Below, in pieces: positions 24,132 to 32,679 of a stretch of DNA of 64,000 bases. The stretch comes from Pseudomonas chlororaphis subsp. piscium (GTDB lineage: Bacteria; Pseudomonadota; Gammaproteobacteria; Pseudomonadales; Pseudomonadaceae), in NCBI RefSeq assembly GCF_003850345.1, contig NZ_CP027707.1:1364001-1428000 (forward strand), given 5' to 3'. The notes under the pieces are model-generated. The model did not search any database and was not told the DNA's origin. It saw only the letters and a list, made by a program, of their open reading frames with translations. The first letter of the stretch is position 1. Each line of letters begins with the position of its first letter. A program made the translations under genes and the position numbers.

Positions 24132-24641
24132 ATGAGCCTACTGACACGCCTGTTGGCGCGCGGCACCGTCGTGCTCGCCAACTCGGCCAACAAACTGCAA
24201 TCGCTGCAAATGCGCCTGACCGCCGGCGAAGTGAACGACGACATGGAGCACTTCGAGCCCTACGGCTTCACCAGCAACCCGCTGGCCGGCGCCGAAGGCA
24301 TCGCCACCTTTCTGGGCGGCGACCGCTCCCATGCCGTCGTGCTGGTGGTCGCCGATCGCCGCTTCCGCCTCAAGGCCCTGGCCCCCGGCGAAGTGGCGAT
24401 CTACACCGACGAAGGCGACAAGATTCATTTCAAGCGCGGGCGAATCATCGACATCGAGACCGCCACCCTCAATATCCGCGCCAGCAGCGCGGTGCACATC
24501 GACACCCCGACCCTGACCCAGACCGGCAAGATCGTCTCCCAGGGCGATCAGGTCGCTGGCGGCATCAGCCAGATCAAGCACGTGCATGGCGGCGTGCAGT
24601 CGGGTAGCGGGCAGACCGGCGCGCCGGCGGGAGGCCAATGA
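24132..24641 (+). CDS. Mu gp45-like baseplate spike
   Basis: 169 aa. Membrane-piercing spike of Mu-type tails. OB-fold (residues 25-95, LQMRLTAGEVNDDMEHFEPY...FRLKALAPGEVAIYTDEGD), then a beta-helix (IDIETATLNIRASSAVHIDT). The C-terminal HVH motif (KHVHGGVQ, about residue 153) is the iron-binding HxH tip of such spikes. Overlaps gp46 by 4 bases. Confidence 0.92.
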   Translation: MSLLTRLLARGTVVLANSANKLQSLQMRLTAGEVNDDMEHFEPYGFTSNPLAGAEGIATFLGGDRSHAVVLVVADRRFRLKALAPGEVAIYTDEGDKIHFKRGRIIDIETATLNIRASSAVHIDTPTLTQTGKIVSQGDQVAGGISQIKHVHGGVQSGSGQTGAPAGGQ

Positions 24642-25039
24642 TGTTTATCAGCCAAGACCTGCACCGCGCACTGACCCGTTCCGTACTGATCAGCCTGTTC
24701 ACCTGGCGCCGCGCGGCGGACGACGACCCGCTGGACGACGAGGAGCGCTTCGGCTGGTGGGGCGACAGTTTTCCCACCGTGGCCGACGACTGCATCGGCT
24801 CGCGGCTGTGGCTGCTGCGTCGGGTCAAGCTCACCCGCCAGACCCAGCTCGACGCCGAGTTCTATGCCCGCGAAGCCCTGCAATGGCTGATCGACGATGG
24901 CCATTGCAGCGCGGTCGAGATCATCAGCGAACGTCTCGACGACCAGCGCCTGAACCTGCGCACGACGCTGGTCCTGGCCAACGGTGAACGCCTGGACATC
25001 AACCCCGATAACAGTTGGCAGGTGACCTATGCCCTTTGA
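24638..25039 (+). CDS. Mu gp46-like baseplate protein (gp25-like)
   Basis: 133 aa, phage gp46 family (W-like wedge protein). FGWWGDSFPTVADDCIGSRL and QTQLDAEFYAREALQWLIDD are the family blocks. Overlaps both neighbours (4 and 11 bases). Confidence 0.9.
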   Translation: MMFISQDLHRALTRSVLISLFTWRRAADDDPLDDEERFGWWGDSFPTVADDCIGSRLWLLRRVKLTRQTQLDAEFYAREALQWLIDDGHCSAVEIISERLDDQRLNLRTTLVLANGERLDINPDNSWQVTYAL

Positions 25040-26069
25040 TACCCCTTCGCTGCCGGTGCTGATCAAGCGCACCCAAAGCGACCTGGCCAGCGATGCGCTG
25101 CGCCAGTCCGATGCGCAAGTGCTGGCCCGCACCCTCGGTGGCGCCGCCTATGGCCTCTACGGTTACCTGGACTGGATCGCCGATCAGATCCTGCCGGACA
25201 AGGCCGATGAGTCGACCCTGGAGCGCATCGCCGCGCTGCGTCTCAACCAGCCGCGCAAGGCCGCCCAGGCGGCCAGCGGTTCGGTGAGCTTCAGCGCCGC
25301 CGCAGGCGCGGTGCTGGACGTCGATACCCTGCTGCAGGCCAGTGACGGCCGCACCTACAAAGTCACCGCCGCCCGCACCACCAGCGCCGGCAACAACAGC
25401 ACCACCGTCCAGGCCCTCGACGCCGGCACCCTGGGCAATGCCGAGGCCGGCCTGGAGCTGATCCCGGTGCAACCGATCCAGGGCATCGGCAACAGCTTCA
25501 CCGTGCTCGCCCCCGGCCTGAGCGGCGGCGTCGCCGCGGAAAGCCTGGAATCGCTGCGCGCGCGGGTGATTCGCTCCTACCGCATTATCCCTCACGGCGG
25601 CTCGGCCCAGGACTATGAAACCTGGGCGCTGGAGTGCCCGGGGATTACCCGCGCCTGGTGCCGTGGCAGCTACCTGGGGCCGGGCACCGTGGGGCTGTTC
25701 GTGATGCGCGACGACGATGCGCAACCTATCCCGAATGCCGAGCAACTGGCGGAGGTAAAGGCCTACATCGAACCGCTGCGCCCGGTGACGGCCGAATTGC
25801 ATGTGCTGGCGCCGCAGCAGTCGCCCGTGACCTACAGCCTGCGGCTGTCGCCGGACACCAGCGCGGTACGCGCGGCGGTCGAGGCCCAGTTGCGCGATCT
25901 GCACAACCGCGAGGCCGGCCTGGGCGACACCTTGCTGATCAGCCATATCCGCGAGGCCATCAGCAGTGCCGCCGGCGAGAACGATCACCGGCTCAGCGCA
26001 CCGGCCGCGGATGTCCCCGCCGCCAGTAACCAGTTGCTGACGTTCGGAGGTTGCGTATGGCTGGAGTAA
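25029..26069 (+). CDS. Mu gp47-like baseplate J protein
   Basis: 346 aa, Baseplate_J. The SLPVLIKRTQSDLASDALRQ opening and VSFSAAAGAVLDVDTLLQAS near residue 82 are family features. A piece of this gene (about 25237-25294, encoding IAALRLNQPRKAAQAASGSV) recurs as a relic at 28172-28242. Confidence 0.92.
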   Translation: MPFDTPSLPVLIKRTQSDLASDALRQSDAQVLARTLGGAAYGLYGYLDWIADQILPDKADESTLERIAALRLNQPRKAAQAASGSVSFSAAAGAVLDVDTLLQASDGRTYKVTAARTTSAGNNSTTVQALDAGTLGNAEAGLELIPVQPIQGIGNSFTVLAPGLSGGVAAESLESLRARVIRSYRIIPHGGSAQDYETWALECPGITRAWCRGSYLGPGTVGLFVMRDDDAQPIPNAEQLAEVKAYIEPLRPVTAELHVLAPQQSPVTYSLRLSPDTSAVRAAVEAQLRDLHNREAGLGDTLLISHIREAISSAAGENDHRLSAPAADVPAASNQLLTFGGCVWLE

Positions 26070-26656
26070 GAACCGCCGCGCAGTACCAGAGCCAGCTGCG
26101 CAGCCTGCTGCCCAGCGGCCCGGCCTGGGACCCGGAGCGGGTGCCGGAACTCGAGGAGGTGCTCGAAGGCATCTCCCAGGAACTGGCCCGCCTCGACGCC
26201 CGCGCCGCCGACCTGCTCAACGAAATGGACCCGGCGGGCGCCAGCGAGCTGGTACCGGATTGGGAGCGGGTGATGAACCTGCCCGATCCCTGCCTGGGTG
26301 CGACCCCGCTGTTCGACGACCGCCGCCTGGCCGTGCGCCGGCGGCTGCTGGCCGTCGGCAGCCAGGCGCTCGCCTACTACGTCGAGATCGCCCGCAGCCA
26401 GGGTTATCCGAACGCCACCATCACCGAGCACGAAGCCCCCCGCATGGGTCGCGCACGGTTTGGTGAAGCGCATTTCGGCACCTGGCAGGCGCAATTCATG
26501 TGGACGCTCAATACCGGTGGGCGACTGCTCCTGGGCCGGCGTTTCAACGCCAGCTACTGGGGCGAACGCTTCGGCATGAACCCGGGCTCGGCCCTGGAGT
26601 GCCAGATCCACCGCAGTGCTCCGGCCCATACGCGGGTGCACATCAATTATGACTAG
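26057..26656 (+). CDS. Mu gp48-like tail protein (DUF2313)
   Basis: 199 aa, YmfQ/DUF2313, the tail protein I equivalent that links baseplate to fibres. ATG 26057 is chosen: GGAGG lies 7 bases upstream, and TTG 26051 is only the extreme open frame. YYVEIARSQGYPNATITEHE and WTLNTGG are characteristic. Its 3' third is duplicated in degraded form before the second fibre gene. Confidence 0.9.
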   Translation: MAGVRTAAQYQSQLRSLLPSGPAWDPERVPELEEVLEGISQELARLDARAADLLNEMDPAGASELVPDWERVMNLPDPCLGATPLFDDRRLAVRRRLLAVGSQALAYYVEIARSQGYPNATITEHEAPRMGRARFGEAHFGTWQAQFMWTLNTGGRLLLGRRFNASYWGERFGMNPGSALECQIHRSAPAHTRVHINYD

Positions 26657-26667
26657 GGGATAGACCG

Positions 26668-27522
26668 ATGGATTATCCGAAGAGTGTGCCCAGTGCGGGG
26701 TTGGTCAATGGCAGGTTCGTCGATGAGAACCCGCTGACCGGTACGCCGGGATCGCTGATTCCGGCGGACTGGGGCAACGGGGTGACCCAGGAACTGCTGG
26801 CCGTGATCACGGCGGCTGACCTGACGCCCAGCGAGGCGAACCTGACGCAACTGCTGAGCGCGATCCGCAGCATCAGCCGCAAGAGCGCGGGGCTCGGCAT
26901 TCAGCGCTTCACCGCCAATGGCAGCTTCACCGTGCCGGAGGGTGTGACGAAGATCTGGCTCAGTGGGTGTGCGGGTGGGGGTGGCGGCGGCGCCTGCCCG
27001 GGAGGCACGAGTGCGACGTCTTCCGGTGGCGGTGGAGGCGGTGCCGGGCAGCCGGTTATCCGCTTTCCTGTCACCGTGACGCCGGGGCAGGTCATTCCCG
27101 TGGTGATCGGGGCGGCCGGGGTGGGTGGCAATGGCGCGGTATTGGCGACCAGTGGGGGAAATACATTGGTCGGTACAGCCGGCTCCCTGCTGTCGCTGTC
27201 TGGCGGGAACGGAGCTGCCCCTGGGATCAATCTCTCCGGCTATGTCCCTGGTGCTCCGGGCGGACCGGGTTTTCCTGCGGGAGGTGATGCCACGGATGTT
27301 TCACCCAACACTGTCGCCGGCATTGGTGGTCCGGGGGCAAGTGGTCCGTATGGTGCGGGTGGGGGCATCTCCAGATCCGGCACAACTTCCGGGTACGCGG
27401 GCAAGCCCGCCTACGGCTATGGCGCGGGTGGTAGCGGCGCGGGTGGCTATTACATCGCGGGTGCCGGTCTTGCCCAGCCAGGTGGCAATGGGGCACCCGG
27501 CTTCATGCTGATCGAGTGGTGA
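26668..27522 (+). CDS. Tail fibre 1, glycine-rich tip
   Basis: 284 aa. Residues 1-66 are the shared attachment module (MDYPKSVPSAGLVNGRFVDE, then PGSLIPADWGNGVTQELL). The remaining 200 residues are extremely Gly-rich (GGGGG runs, GAGGSGAGGYY) and end in GFMLIEW, like fibres whose tips form packed polyglycine-type helices. First of three fibre/chaperone cassettes. Confidence 0.85.
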   Translation: MDYPKSVPSAGLVNGRFVDENPLTGTPGSLIPADWGNGVTQELLAVITAADLTPSEANLTQLLSAIRSISRKSAGLGIQRFTANGSFTVPEGVTKIWLSGCAGGGGGGACPGGTSATSSGGGGGGAGQPVIRFPVTVTPGQVIPVVIGAAGVGGNGAVLATSGGNTLVGTAGSLLSLSGGNGAAPGINLSGYVPGAPGGPGFPAGGDATDVSPNTVAGIGGPGASGPYGAGGGISRSGTTSGYAGKPAYGYGAGGSGAGGYYIAGAGLAQPGGNGAPGFMLIEW

Positions 27523-27526
27523 AAAC

Positions 27527-28168
27527 ATGAGCAAACAAATTCTTTATTGCGTGACATCGGGAATGGTCATCGATTGGCAGGACCTCGATCAGTTTGCCTA
27601 TGCCGCGCCTGCTCCGGCCATGAAGGTGCTGCCGGTCACTGCCGAGCAATGGAAGCACAAAGACGCGCTGCATTTCGTGCTGGATGGCGAGCTGACTCGG
27701 GTCGATGTCCCTCCACCCTCTGCCGCTCACCACTGGGACGGTAGCCAGTGGTCGTTGGACTCCCTGAAGGCCGCGGCAATCGCCGAACAGGAGATGGAGC
27801 AACTTTGCCTGCGAGTGGACGCGGAGGCTGACACCGCCCGGCAGGTGATCGGCGGTGACCCGCTGCGTGCCATGGAGTATGCCCAGGCCGCCAGCGACGC
27901 CCAGGCATTCAAGGAGGCCGGGTACCCGAAAAAGGCGGTGCCCCTCGCGGTAAGCGCCTGGGTGGTGAAAGGTCGTACCGCCAAGGATGCGGCCGACCAG
28001 ATTCTCGACAAGGCAGCCGAGCTCAACAGCAAGCTGCTCACACTTCGCACGCTGCGGTTGCAGGCAAAAGAGCGCATCCGGGCTCAGGCCGGCAAGGGCA
28101 AGCAGGAGGCTGCGAAAGACGTCTGCGAGGCGGCGATTGAGGCGATTCGCAAGGTTGCCAGCGACTGA
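27527..28168 (+). CDS. Fibre 1 partner / tail-assembly protein
   Basis: 213 aa, starts 4 bases after fibre 1. N-terminal 70 residues are beta-rich; the middle and end are a long charged helical domain (VDAEADTARQVIGGDPLRAM then KAVPLAVSAWVVKGRTAKDA) seen in Pseudomonas tail proteins. It holds the chaperone position but its sequence differs from the chaperones of cassettes 2 and 3, so the chaperone role is inferred. Confidence 0.65.
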   Translation: MSKQILYCVTSGMVIDWQDLDQFAYAAPAPAMKVLPVTAEQWKHKDALHFVLDGELTRVDVPPPSAAHHWDGSQWSLDSLKAAAIAEQEMEQLCLRVDAEADTARQVIGGDPLRAMEYAQAASDAQAFKEAGYPKKAVPLAVSAWVVKGRTAKDAADQILDKAAELNSKLLTLRTLRLQAKERIRAQAGKGKQEAAKDVCEAAIEAIRKVASD

Positions 28169-28171
28169 TCT

Positions 28172-28540
28172 GGATCGCCGTGTTGCGTTTCAAGCAGCCG
28201 TCCAAGACCACCCAGGCGGCCAGCGGTTCTGTGAGTTTCAGTTGGCGCGGCGTCTGCTCGCCATAGGCAATCAGAGCACGGCGTACTTCGTCGAAATTGC
28301 CCGCAGCCTGGGTTATCCGAGCGCTTCTGTTATCGGGCTCCATGCGCCTCGCATGGGGCGCTCGATCATTTCGGTACCTGGGGCGCAATTCACTTGCCCC
28401 CTCAACGCCGGCGGATAGCTGTCGCCGGGCCGCCGTTTCGGCCCCAGCGCTTCGTGACAGGCACTGGCAGTGCTCTGCAATACCTGATTCAACACAGTGC
28501 TCCGGCCCATGGGCTGGTGAACATCAATCATGACTAGAGA
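28172..28540 (+). pseudogene. Mosaic relic of gp47 (J) and gp48 before fibre 2
   Basis: 28172-28242 matches an internal piece of the gp47 gene (IAVLRFKQPSKTTQAASGSVSF vs IAALRLNQPRKAAQAASGSVSF). It joins directly to a piece of gp48 (NQSTAYFVEIARSLGYPSAS, then HAPRMGR) that continues with stops and indels to the gp48 end (CAGTGCTCCGGCCCAT). No intact frame. It shows that a block J-gp48-fibre-chaperone was duplicated and then internally deleted. Confidence 0.85.
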
Positions 28541-28548
28541 ATAGAGCA

Positions 28549-30099
28549 ATGGATTATCCAAAGAGCGTGCCCGGTGTCGGGCTGCTGAATGGGAAGTTTG
28601 TCGACGAAAATCCGGTGGCAGGTACCCCGGGATCATTGATTCCCGCTATCTGGGGCAATGCGGTTACCCAGGAGATCCTGAACGTCATCAAATCGGCCGG
28701 TCTGGTCCCCGACGAGGCATCGACCACTCAGTTGCTACAGGCGATCCAGAGTTTCGCTGCCCGAGATTTCAAGGACTCCGTGCGTGTTGCCACCACGGGC
28801 TCCGTTGCCTTGAGCGGTCTGCAAGCCATCGATGGCGTGCAGCTCACGGTCGCCGATCGTGTGCTGGTCAAGGACCAGGCTAATGCGGCGCAGAACGGGC
28901 TTTATATCGTTTCGGCCGATTCCTGGTCACGAGCACCGGATGCGGCGCTGGATTATCAGGTGACCTCTAACTTTATTGTCGGGACGGATGAAGGTCAGGT
29001 TAACAAGTCGCGTATCTGGCAAATGACCACTCCTGGGCCGATTACCGTCGGTGCCACGCCTTTGGTTTTCGAACTGATGGCCGGGGCCACCGGTGTGGCT
29101 GCCGGGGAGTATCGGAAAGTAGCGGTCAATGCACGCGGCCAAGTCACGTCGGGATCGAATCCGACCACCCTGGACGGTTATGCGATTACTGACGCTTACA
29201 GCAAAACGGCGGCGAACAATGCCTTCGTCAAGCAAGGTGGGATCGGTACCCAATTAACCAACGCTGTTTATATCGGTTGGGATGGGCAGAACGTTCTTAT
29301 CCAGGTCGATGCCACCAACTTTGGCAACCTGTGGTGTTCGAGAAACTTCGACCCTGCCAAAAAGGCCGATGTTTCCGAGGTGTACAGCAAAACAGCGGCC
29401 AATGCGTTGCTGGATGCCAAGATCAGTTCCGATGCTTGCTCTATTGCCGGTTTTGCCAGCGGTAACTCGGCAGCTCCTTATATGCGCAATAAAAATAATA
29501 ACGAGTATGTGGGGCTGGCCAGGGCTGCGACTACTTTGGGTGGGTATGGCATTGCCGACGCATACACAGCGGCTAAAGTTGATTCGCTTTTAGGTGAGCG
29601 CGTTCTAAGGGATGCGATTACCTATGCCGGCTTTGCAAGTAACGATCCGAACTACCCTTACTTCAGAAGAGCTTCCGATAATGGCGTTTATCATCTTCAG
29701 CCACGGCTTGGTTTTACTCCGGTACGCCAGGGTGGGGGGAATGGTCAGACTTCTAATGTGGTAATGCTGGGCTGGTCCGACGGCTCGGGTCTCAAGGCGC
29801 AAGTCGATGCTACCGATCTTGGGGCTATCTGGACCGACCATATTGGTAACTGGAAGGCGGTAGCTGCGCAGGCCACGGCCGGTACGGGCGCGGTTGGCTC
29901 CTATGCGCTCCTGCTTCTTGGCGGCGGTGGTGGTATAGGGCCTAGCTCTCTCGTGGCGGGTGTGAATTGCAGGTACGCCGCTTCGGATGGCAATGACTGG
30001 GGCGGCGCACCTGCTGGCACTTGGCGAATTATGGGTGGGGTCAGAAATACAGACGGCGCGAGCTCCGATTCTACAACTCTATGCTTGAGGGTTTCTTGA
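28549..30099 (+). CDS. Tail fibre 2, long repeat fibre
   Basis: 516 aa. The same N-terminal module (MDYPKSVPGVGLLNGKFVDE...PGSLIPAIWGNAVTQEIL), then a shaft with internal repeats: LDGYAITDAYSKTAANNAF / LGGYGIADAYTAAKVDSLL, and paired VYIGWDGQNVLIQVDATNFG / VMLGWSDGSGLKAQVDATDL. A Gly-rich LLLLGGGGGIG turn precedes a beta tip ending TLCLRVS. Lower GC than flanking tail genes in its second half suggests exchange of the distal part. Confidence 0.87.
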   Translation: MDYPKSVPGVGLLNGKFVDENPVAGTPGSLIPAIWGNAVTQEILNVIKSAGLVPDEASTTQLLQAIQSFAARDFKDSVRVATTGSVALSGLQAIDGVQLTVADRVLVKDQANAAQNGLYIVSADSWSRAPDAALDYQVTSNFIVGTDEGQVNKSRIWQMTTPGPITVGATPLVFELMAGATGVAAGEYRKVAVNARGQVTSGSNPTTLDGYAITDAYSKTAANNAFVKQGGIGTQLTNAVYIGWDGQNVLIQVDATNFGNLWCSRNFDPAKKADVSEVYSKTAANALLDAKISSDACSIAGFASGNSAAPYMRNKNNNEYVGLARAATTLGGYGIADAYTAAKVDSLLGERVLRDAITYAGFASNDPNYPYFRRASDNGVYHLQPRLGFTPVRQGGGNGQTSNVVMLGWSDGSGLKAQVDATDLGAIWTDHIGNWKAVAAQATAGTGAVGSYALLLLGGGGGIGPSSLVAGVNCRYAASDGNDWGGAPAGTWRIMGGVRNTDGASSDSTTLCLRVS

Positions 30100-30100
30100 G

Positions 30101-30571
30101 ATGATGAAAGTACTAAGTGCTCACACACCTTGCTGGAATGACGTGGCACATACAACGCTTAACCTGTATGTGACATTTGAAGATACCAAGGACTCTCTTG
30201 GCGAAATCATATTTACCGCCTCTCCAAATGACCCGGAATCTCATGGTCGGGACTTATTTGATCGTGCAGTGGCTTTGGAATTTGGTGATATCGCCGAGCC
30301 GGGGGTGGATATGATTAAGGGCAATATGCTGCTACAACGCGCCGAGCTGACGGCTGTCGCCAACTCCGTGATCGAGAAATTGCAGGTCGACGTGAATATC
30401 TTGCAAGACTCCGTGGAACTTGAAATTGCCACGGATAAGGAAATCGCAGCCTTGGCCACCAAGAAGGTCTCTCTGAGTGCCTGGAAAAAGTACCGGGTGC
30501 TGCTGTCGCGGGTGCAGGAGCAAGAAGGGTTTCCAACGGTTGTCGAGTGGCCCGAGGCTCCCGGTGAGTAA
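30101..30571 (+). CDS. Fibre 2 assembly chaperone
   Basis: 156 aa (ATG 30101 or 30104). C-terminus KKVSLSAWKKYRVLLSRVQE is typical of Caudo_TAP tail-fibre assembly proteins; the N-terminal half is variable and would match its own fibre. Starts 1 base after fibre 2. AT-richer than the core tail genes. Confidence 0.75.
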   Translation: MMKVLSAHTPCWNDVAHTTLNLYVTFEDTKDSLGEIIFTASPNDPESHGRDLFDRAVALEFGDIAEPGVDMIKGNMLLQRAELTAVANSVIEKLQVDVNILQDSVELEIATDKEIAALATKKVSLSAWKKYRVLLSRVQEQEGFPTVVEWPEAPGE

Positions 30572-30965
30572 GGTCAGCCTGCAGGCGTTTGCGTTGGAGG
30601 ACTTTCATCCATGCTGATTACTGAACCCGCTTTGCGAATGCCATATTGATGAATAGCTGATTAATCGAAATACAACGCATCCCGAGGCTCAGCTTTATGA
30701 GTTTCTGAATTGTATTCAGTCTTTACGTGACTGGCCCCACTCCCAGTTTTTCCAAATCCAGAAAGTCGTCCAGCGCCACCCGAGTGGTTGCCGGGATATT
30801 AGTATTTTTATTTGAATGATTTCTGGACTTTCTACCCAGATGTACTGGTTGATTCGTTCTTGTCCGATGGTATTGCTGGGTTGAAGCATGTTTCATGCGT
30901 ACCAGTTCTGGCGGAGGGGAGTTGTCTGGGTAATATCAGTCATATTCGAGGCAGAAGGTTAAATA
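30572..30965 (+). pseudogene. AT-rich gap with a frameshifted coding relic
   Basis: No intact gene in 394 bases. An open stretch 30657-30815 (EAQLYEFLNCIQSLRDWPHS, then QFFQIQKVV) continues one frame over from 30803 (NDFWTFYPDVLVDSFLSDGI, then AGLKHVSC). One indel in a T-run would join them, giving about 100 codons. Family not recognised; it is not similar to gp47/gp48. Confidence 0.4.
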
Positions 30966-32048
30966 ATGGATTATCCGAATAGTGTTCCAAGTGTTGGCTT
31001 GGTAGATGGCCGATTTATCGATGAAAATGCCATTTCTGGTGTTCCAGGATCATTGATTCCTGCAGCATGGGGCAATGGTGTAACTCAAGAGATACTGTCG
31101 GTAGTAAAAAGCGCAGGAATAGCACCGAATGAGAACGATAACGCTCAGTTGCTGAAGGCATTGCAAGTTATTGTTGGTAAAGCAAGCCCGATGCTTTCAG
31201 TCGTGAAAAATATTGCAGTTTCCAGATCGCTGGGGTCTGACGAACTGGGTTTGTTACTCATCAATGGTGCGGCAGATACGGTGTCGATAACGCTTCCTCC
31301 CAGCAACGCAGGTTTAGGTGTGCGTGACGTTGTTGTGCGTCGCGTGGACAACAGCGGCAACCGCTTGGTCGTGCAATGTTCGGGGACTGACAACATCAAG
31401 TTCCACACTCATTTGCGTTCTGCCGGTTATCCCTTCCTGGTGCTTATGGGGGCTGGTGACTGGTGGCATTTACGCAGTGATGGGAGCGGTAGTTGGTGGC
31501 CGGTCGGACGATTTGATGGCACCGCTCTGGGACGACCTGTATTTGAAACTACGGTGGTTCTGGCCCCTGGTGGGTATGGTGCCTTGAATGGATCAACCCT
31601 GAAGCGCACGGAATGGCCCTGGTTGTGGGATCACGCCCAGCAGTCTGGAATGTTACGTCCTGAAAGTGATCGCGCTGGGGCTTGGTCTCCCGGGGATGGG
31701 GCTACTACTTTCCGGACACCCGAGGCGCGTGGTGAGTTTCTGCGGGTCTGGTCCGAGGACAATACAGTCGATTCCGGTCGTACTCCAGGTTCATGGCAGG
31801 CGGGGTCCCTGGTGCATGGGGACAATGGCATCGGAAATAACATCATATTTGCCTCCGACATGCTTAACCAGAGGAAGCAACTGGGCTTCGATATTGGCTA
31901 TTTGGCTGCATATCCGGGATGTACCGTTAAATACATCTGGCCGGATCAGGCGGGTGTAACACAACTACCGGATTTGGAGTTGATGAATCACAGTGGCGTT
32001 GCTCGCCCTCGAAATATTGCCTATCCGGGGCGAATCAAGCTTATTTGA
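30966..32048 (+). CDS. Tail fibre 3, collar-domain fibre
   Basis: 360 aa. Shared module at residues 1-66 (MDYPNSVPSVGLVDGRFIDE...PGSLIPAAWGNGVTQEIL). The distal half has the phage tail-collar signature (TTFRTPEARGEFLRVWSEDN, TVDSGRTPGSWQ). Its codon use and GC are clearly lower than cluster 2 core genes, as for imported fibre DNA. Third cassette. Confidence 0.88.
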   Translation: MDYPNSVPSVGLVDGRFIDENAISGVPGSLIPAAWGNGVTQEILSVVKSAGIAPNENDNAQLLKALQVIVGKASPMLSVVKNIAVSRSLGSDELGLLLINGAADTVSITLPPSNAGLGVRDVVVRRVDNSGNRLVVQCSGTDNIKFHTHLRSAGYPFLVLMGAGDWWHLRSDGSGSWWPVGRFDGTALGRPVFETTVVLAPGGYGALNGSTLKRTEWPWLWDHAQQSGMLRPESDRAGAWSPGDGATTFRTPEARGEFLRVWSEDNTVDSGRTPGSWQAGSLVHGDNGIGNNIIFASDMLNQRKQLGFDIGYLAAYPGCTVKYIWPDQAGVTQLPDLELMNHSGVARPRNIAYPGRIKLI

Positions 32049-32055
32049 GATATTT

Positions 32056-32658
32056 ATGGCTAATTATTTAATCAATCAAGTACAAGCCTTAGTGGGGCCG
32101 GTGACGTTTCCATCGATTCCCGGTCTCGGAGTGCAGTTACCGAGTAACGCGGTGGAGCTGCCTCATGAGCTTCCGGAGCCTGAAAGTGGTTGCGTATGGG
32201 CGTGGATAGATAATGCTCCAATACAGTTGCCTGATCGGCGCGGCGCGATCTACCACATGCAAACGGGCACATTGACGCAATGGACAGAACTCGGGGAGTT
32301 ACCTGTTGGTTTTACCGACAAGCCTTGGCCGGGTAAGCACTTTATATGGGTAGAGGGTGACTGGAAGCTGGATGAAGTGGCGAAATCTGCTGCTGAGAGC
32401 AAAAACGCCCAGGCGGAGCGCGATAGTCGTTTACGTGAAGCGTCGTTACGCATAGCCCCACTTCAATATGCCCTTGAGCTGGGAGAGGCCTCGTCCGAGG
32501 AACAATCCGCCTTGCTGGAGTGGAAACGCTATTGCGTTGCCTTGAACCGTATCGAGCAGCAGCCGGGCTATCCGTTTGAAGTTGAGTGGCCAGTGCTCAA
32601 CCTTGAGGCCCCCCGCGGCCCGCTGAAAACACTGCGCTCCTTCTTCCGTAGTAAATGA
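32056..32658 (+). CDS. Fibre 3 assembly chaperone
   Basis: 200 aa, Caudo_TAP type. PGKHFIWVEGDWKLDEVAKS in the centre, then a helical region, and WKRYCVALNRIEQQPGYPFE near the end, the family signature. ATG 32056 chosen (MANYLINQVQ), 7 bases after fibre 3. The C-terminal motif is shared with the cassette 2 chaperone while the N-terminus is not. Confidence 0.8.
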   Translation: MANYLINQVQALVGPVTFPSIPGLGVQLPSNAVELPHELPEPESGCVWAWIDNAPIQLPDRRGAIYHMQTGTLTQWTELGELPVGFTDKPWPGKHFIWVEGDWKLDEVAKSAAESKNAQAERDSRLREASLRIAPLQYALELGEASSEEQSALLEWKRYCVALNRIEQQPGYPFEVEWPVLNLEAPRGPLKTLRSFFRSK

Positions 32659-32679
32659 ACCCAAGTCAGGGAGAGACTA

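Noticed and set aside
21719..24244. 841-aa minus-strand ORF opposite cluster 2
   Set aside because: High-GC shadow of the tape measure, gpN and gpP genes on the plus strand; no domain, no ribosome site.
26668..32658. Invertible fibre switch (Mu S/U type)
   Set aside because: All three cassettes are in the same orientation, and no invertase gene or inverted crossover sites were found.
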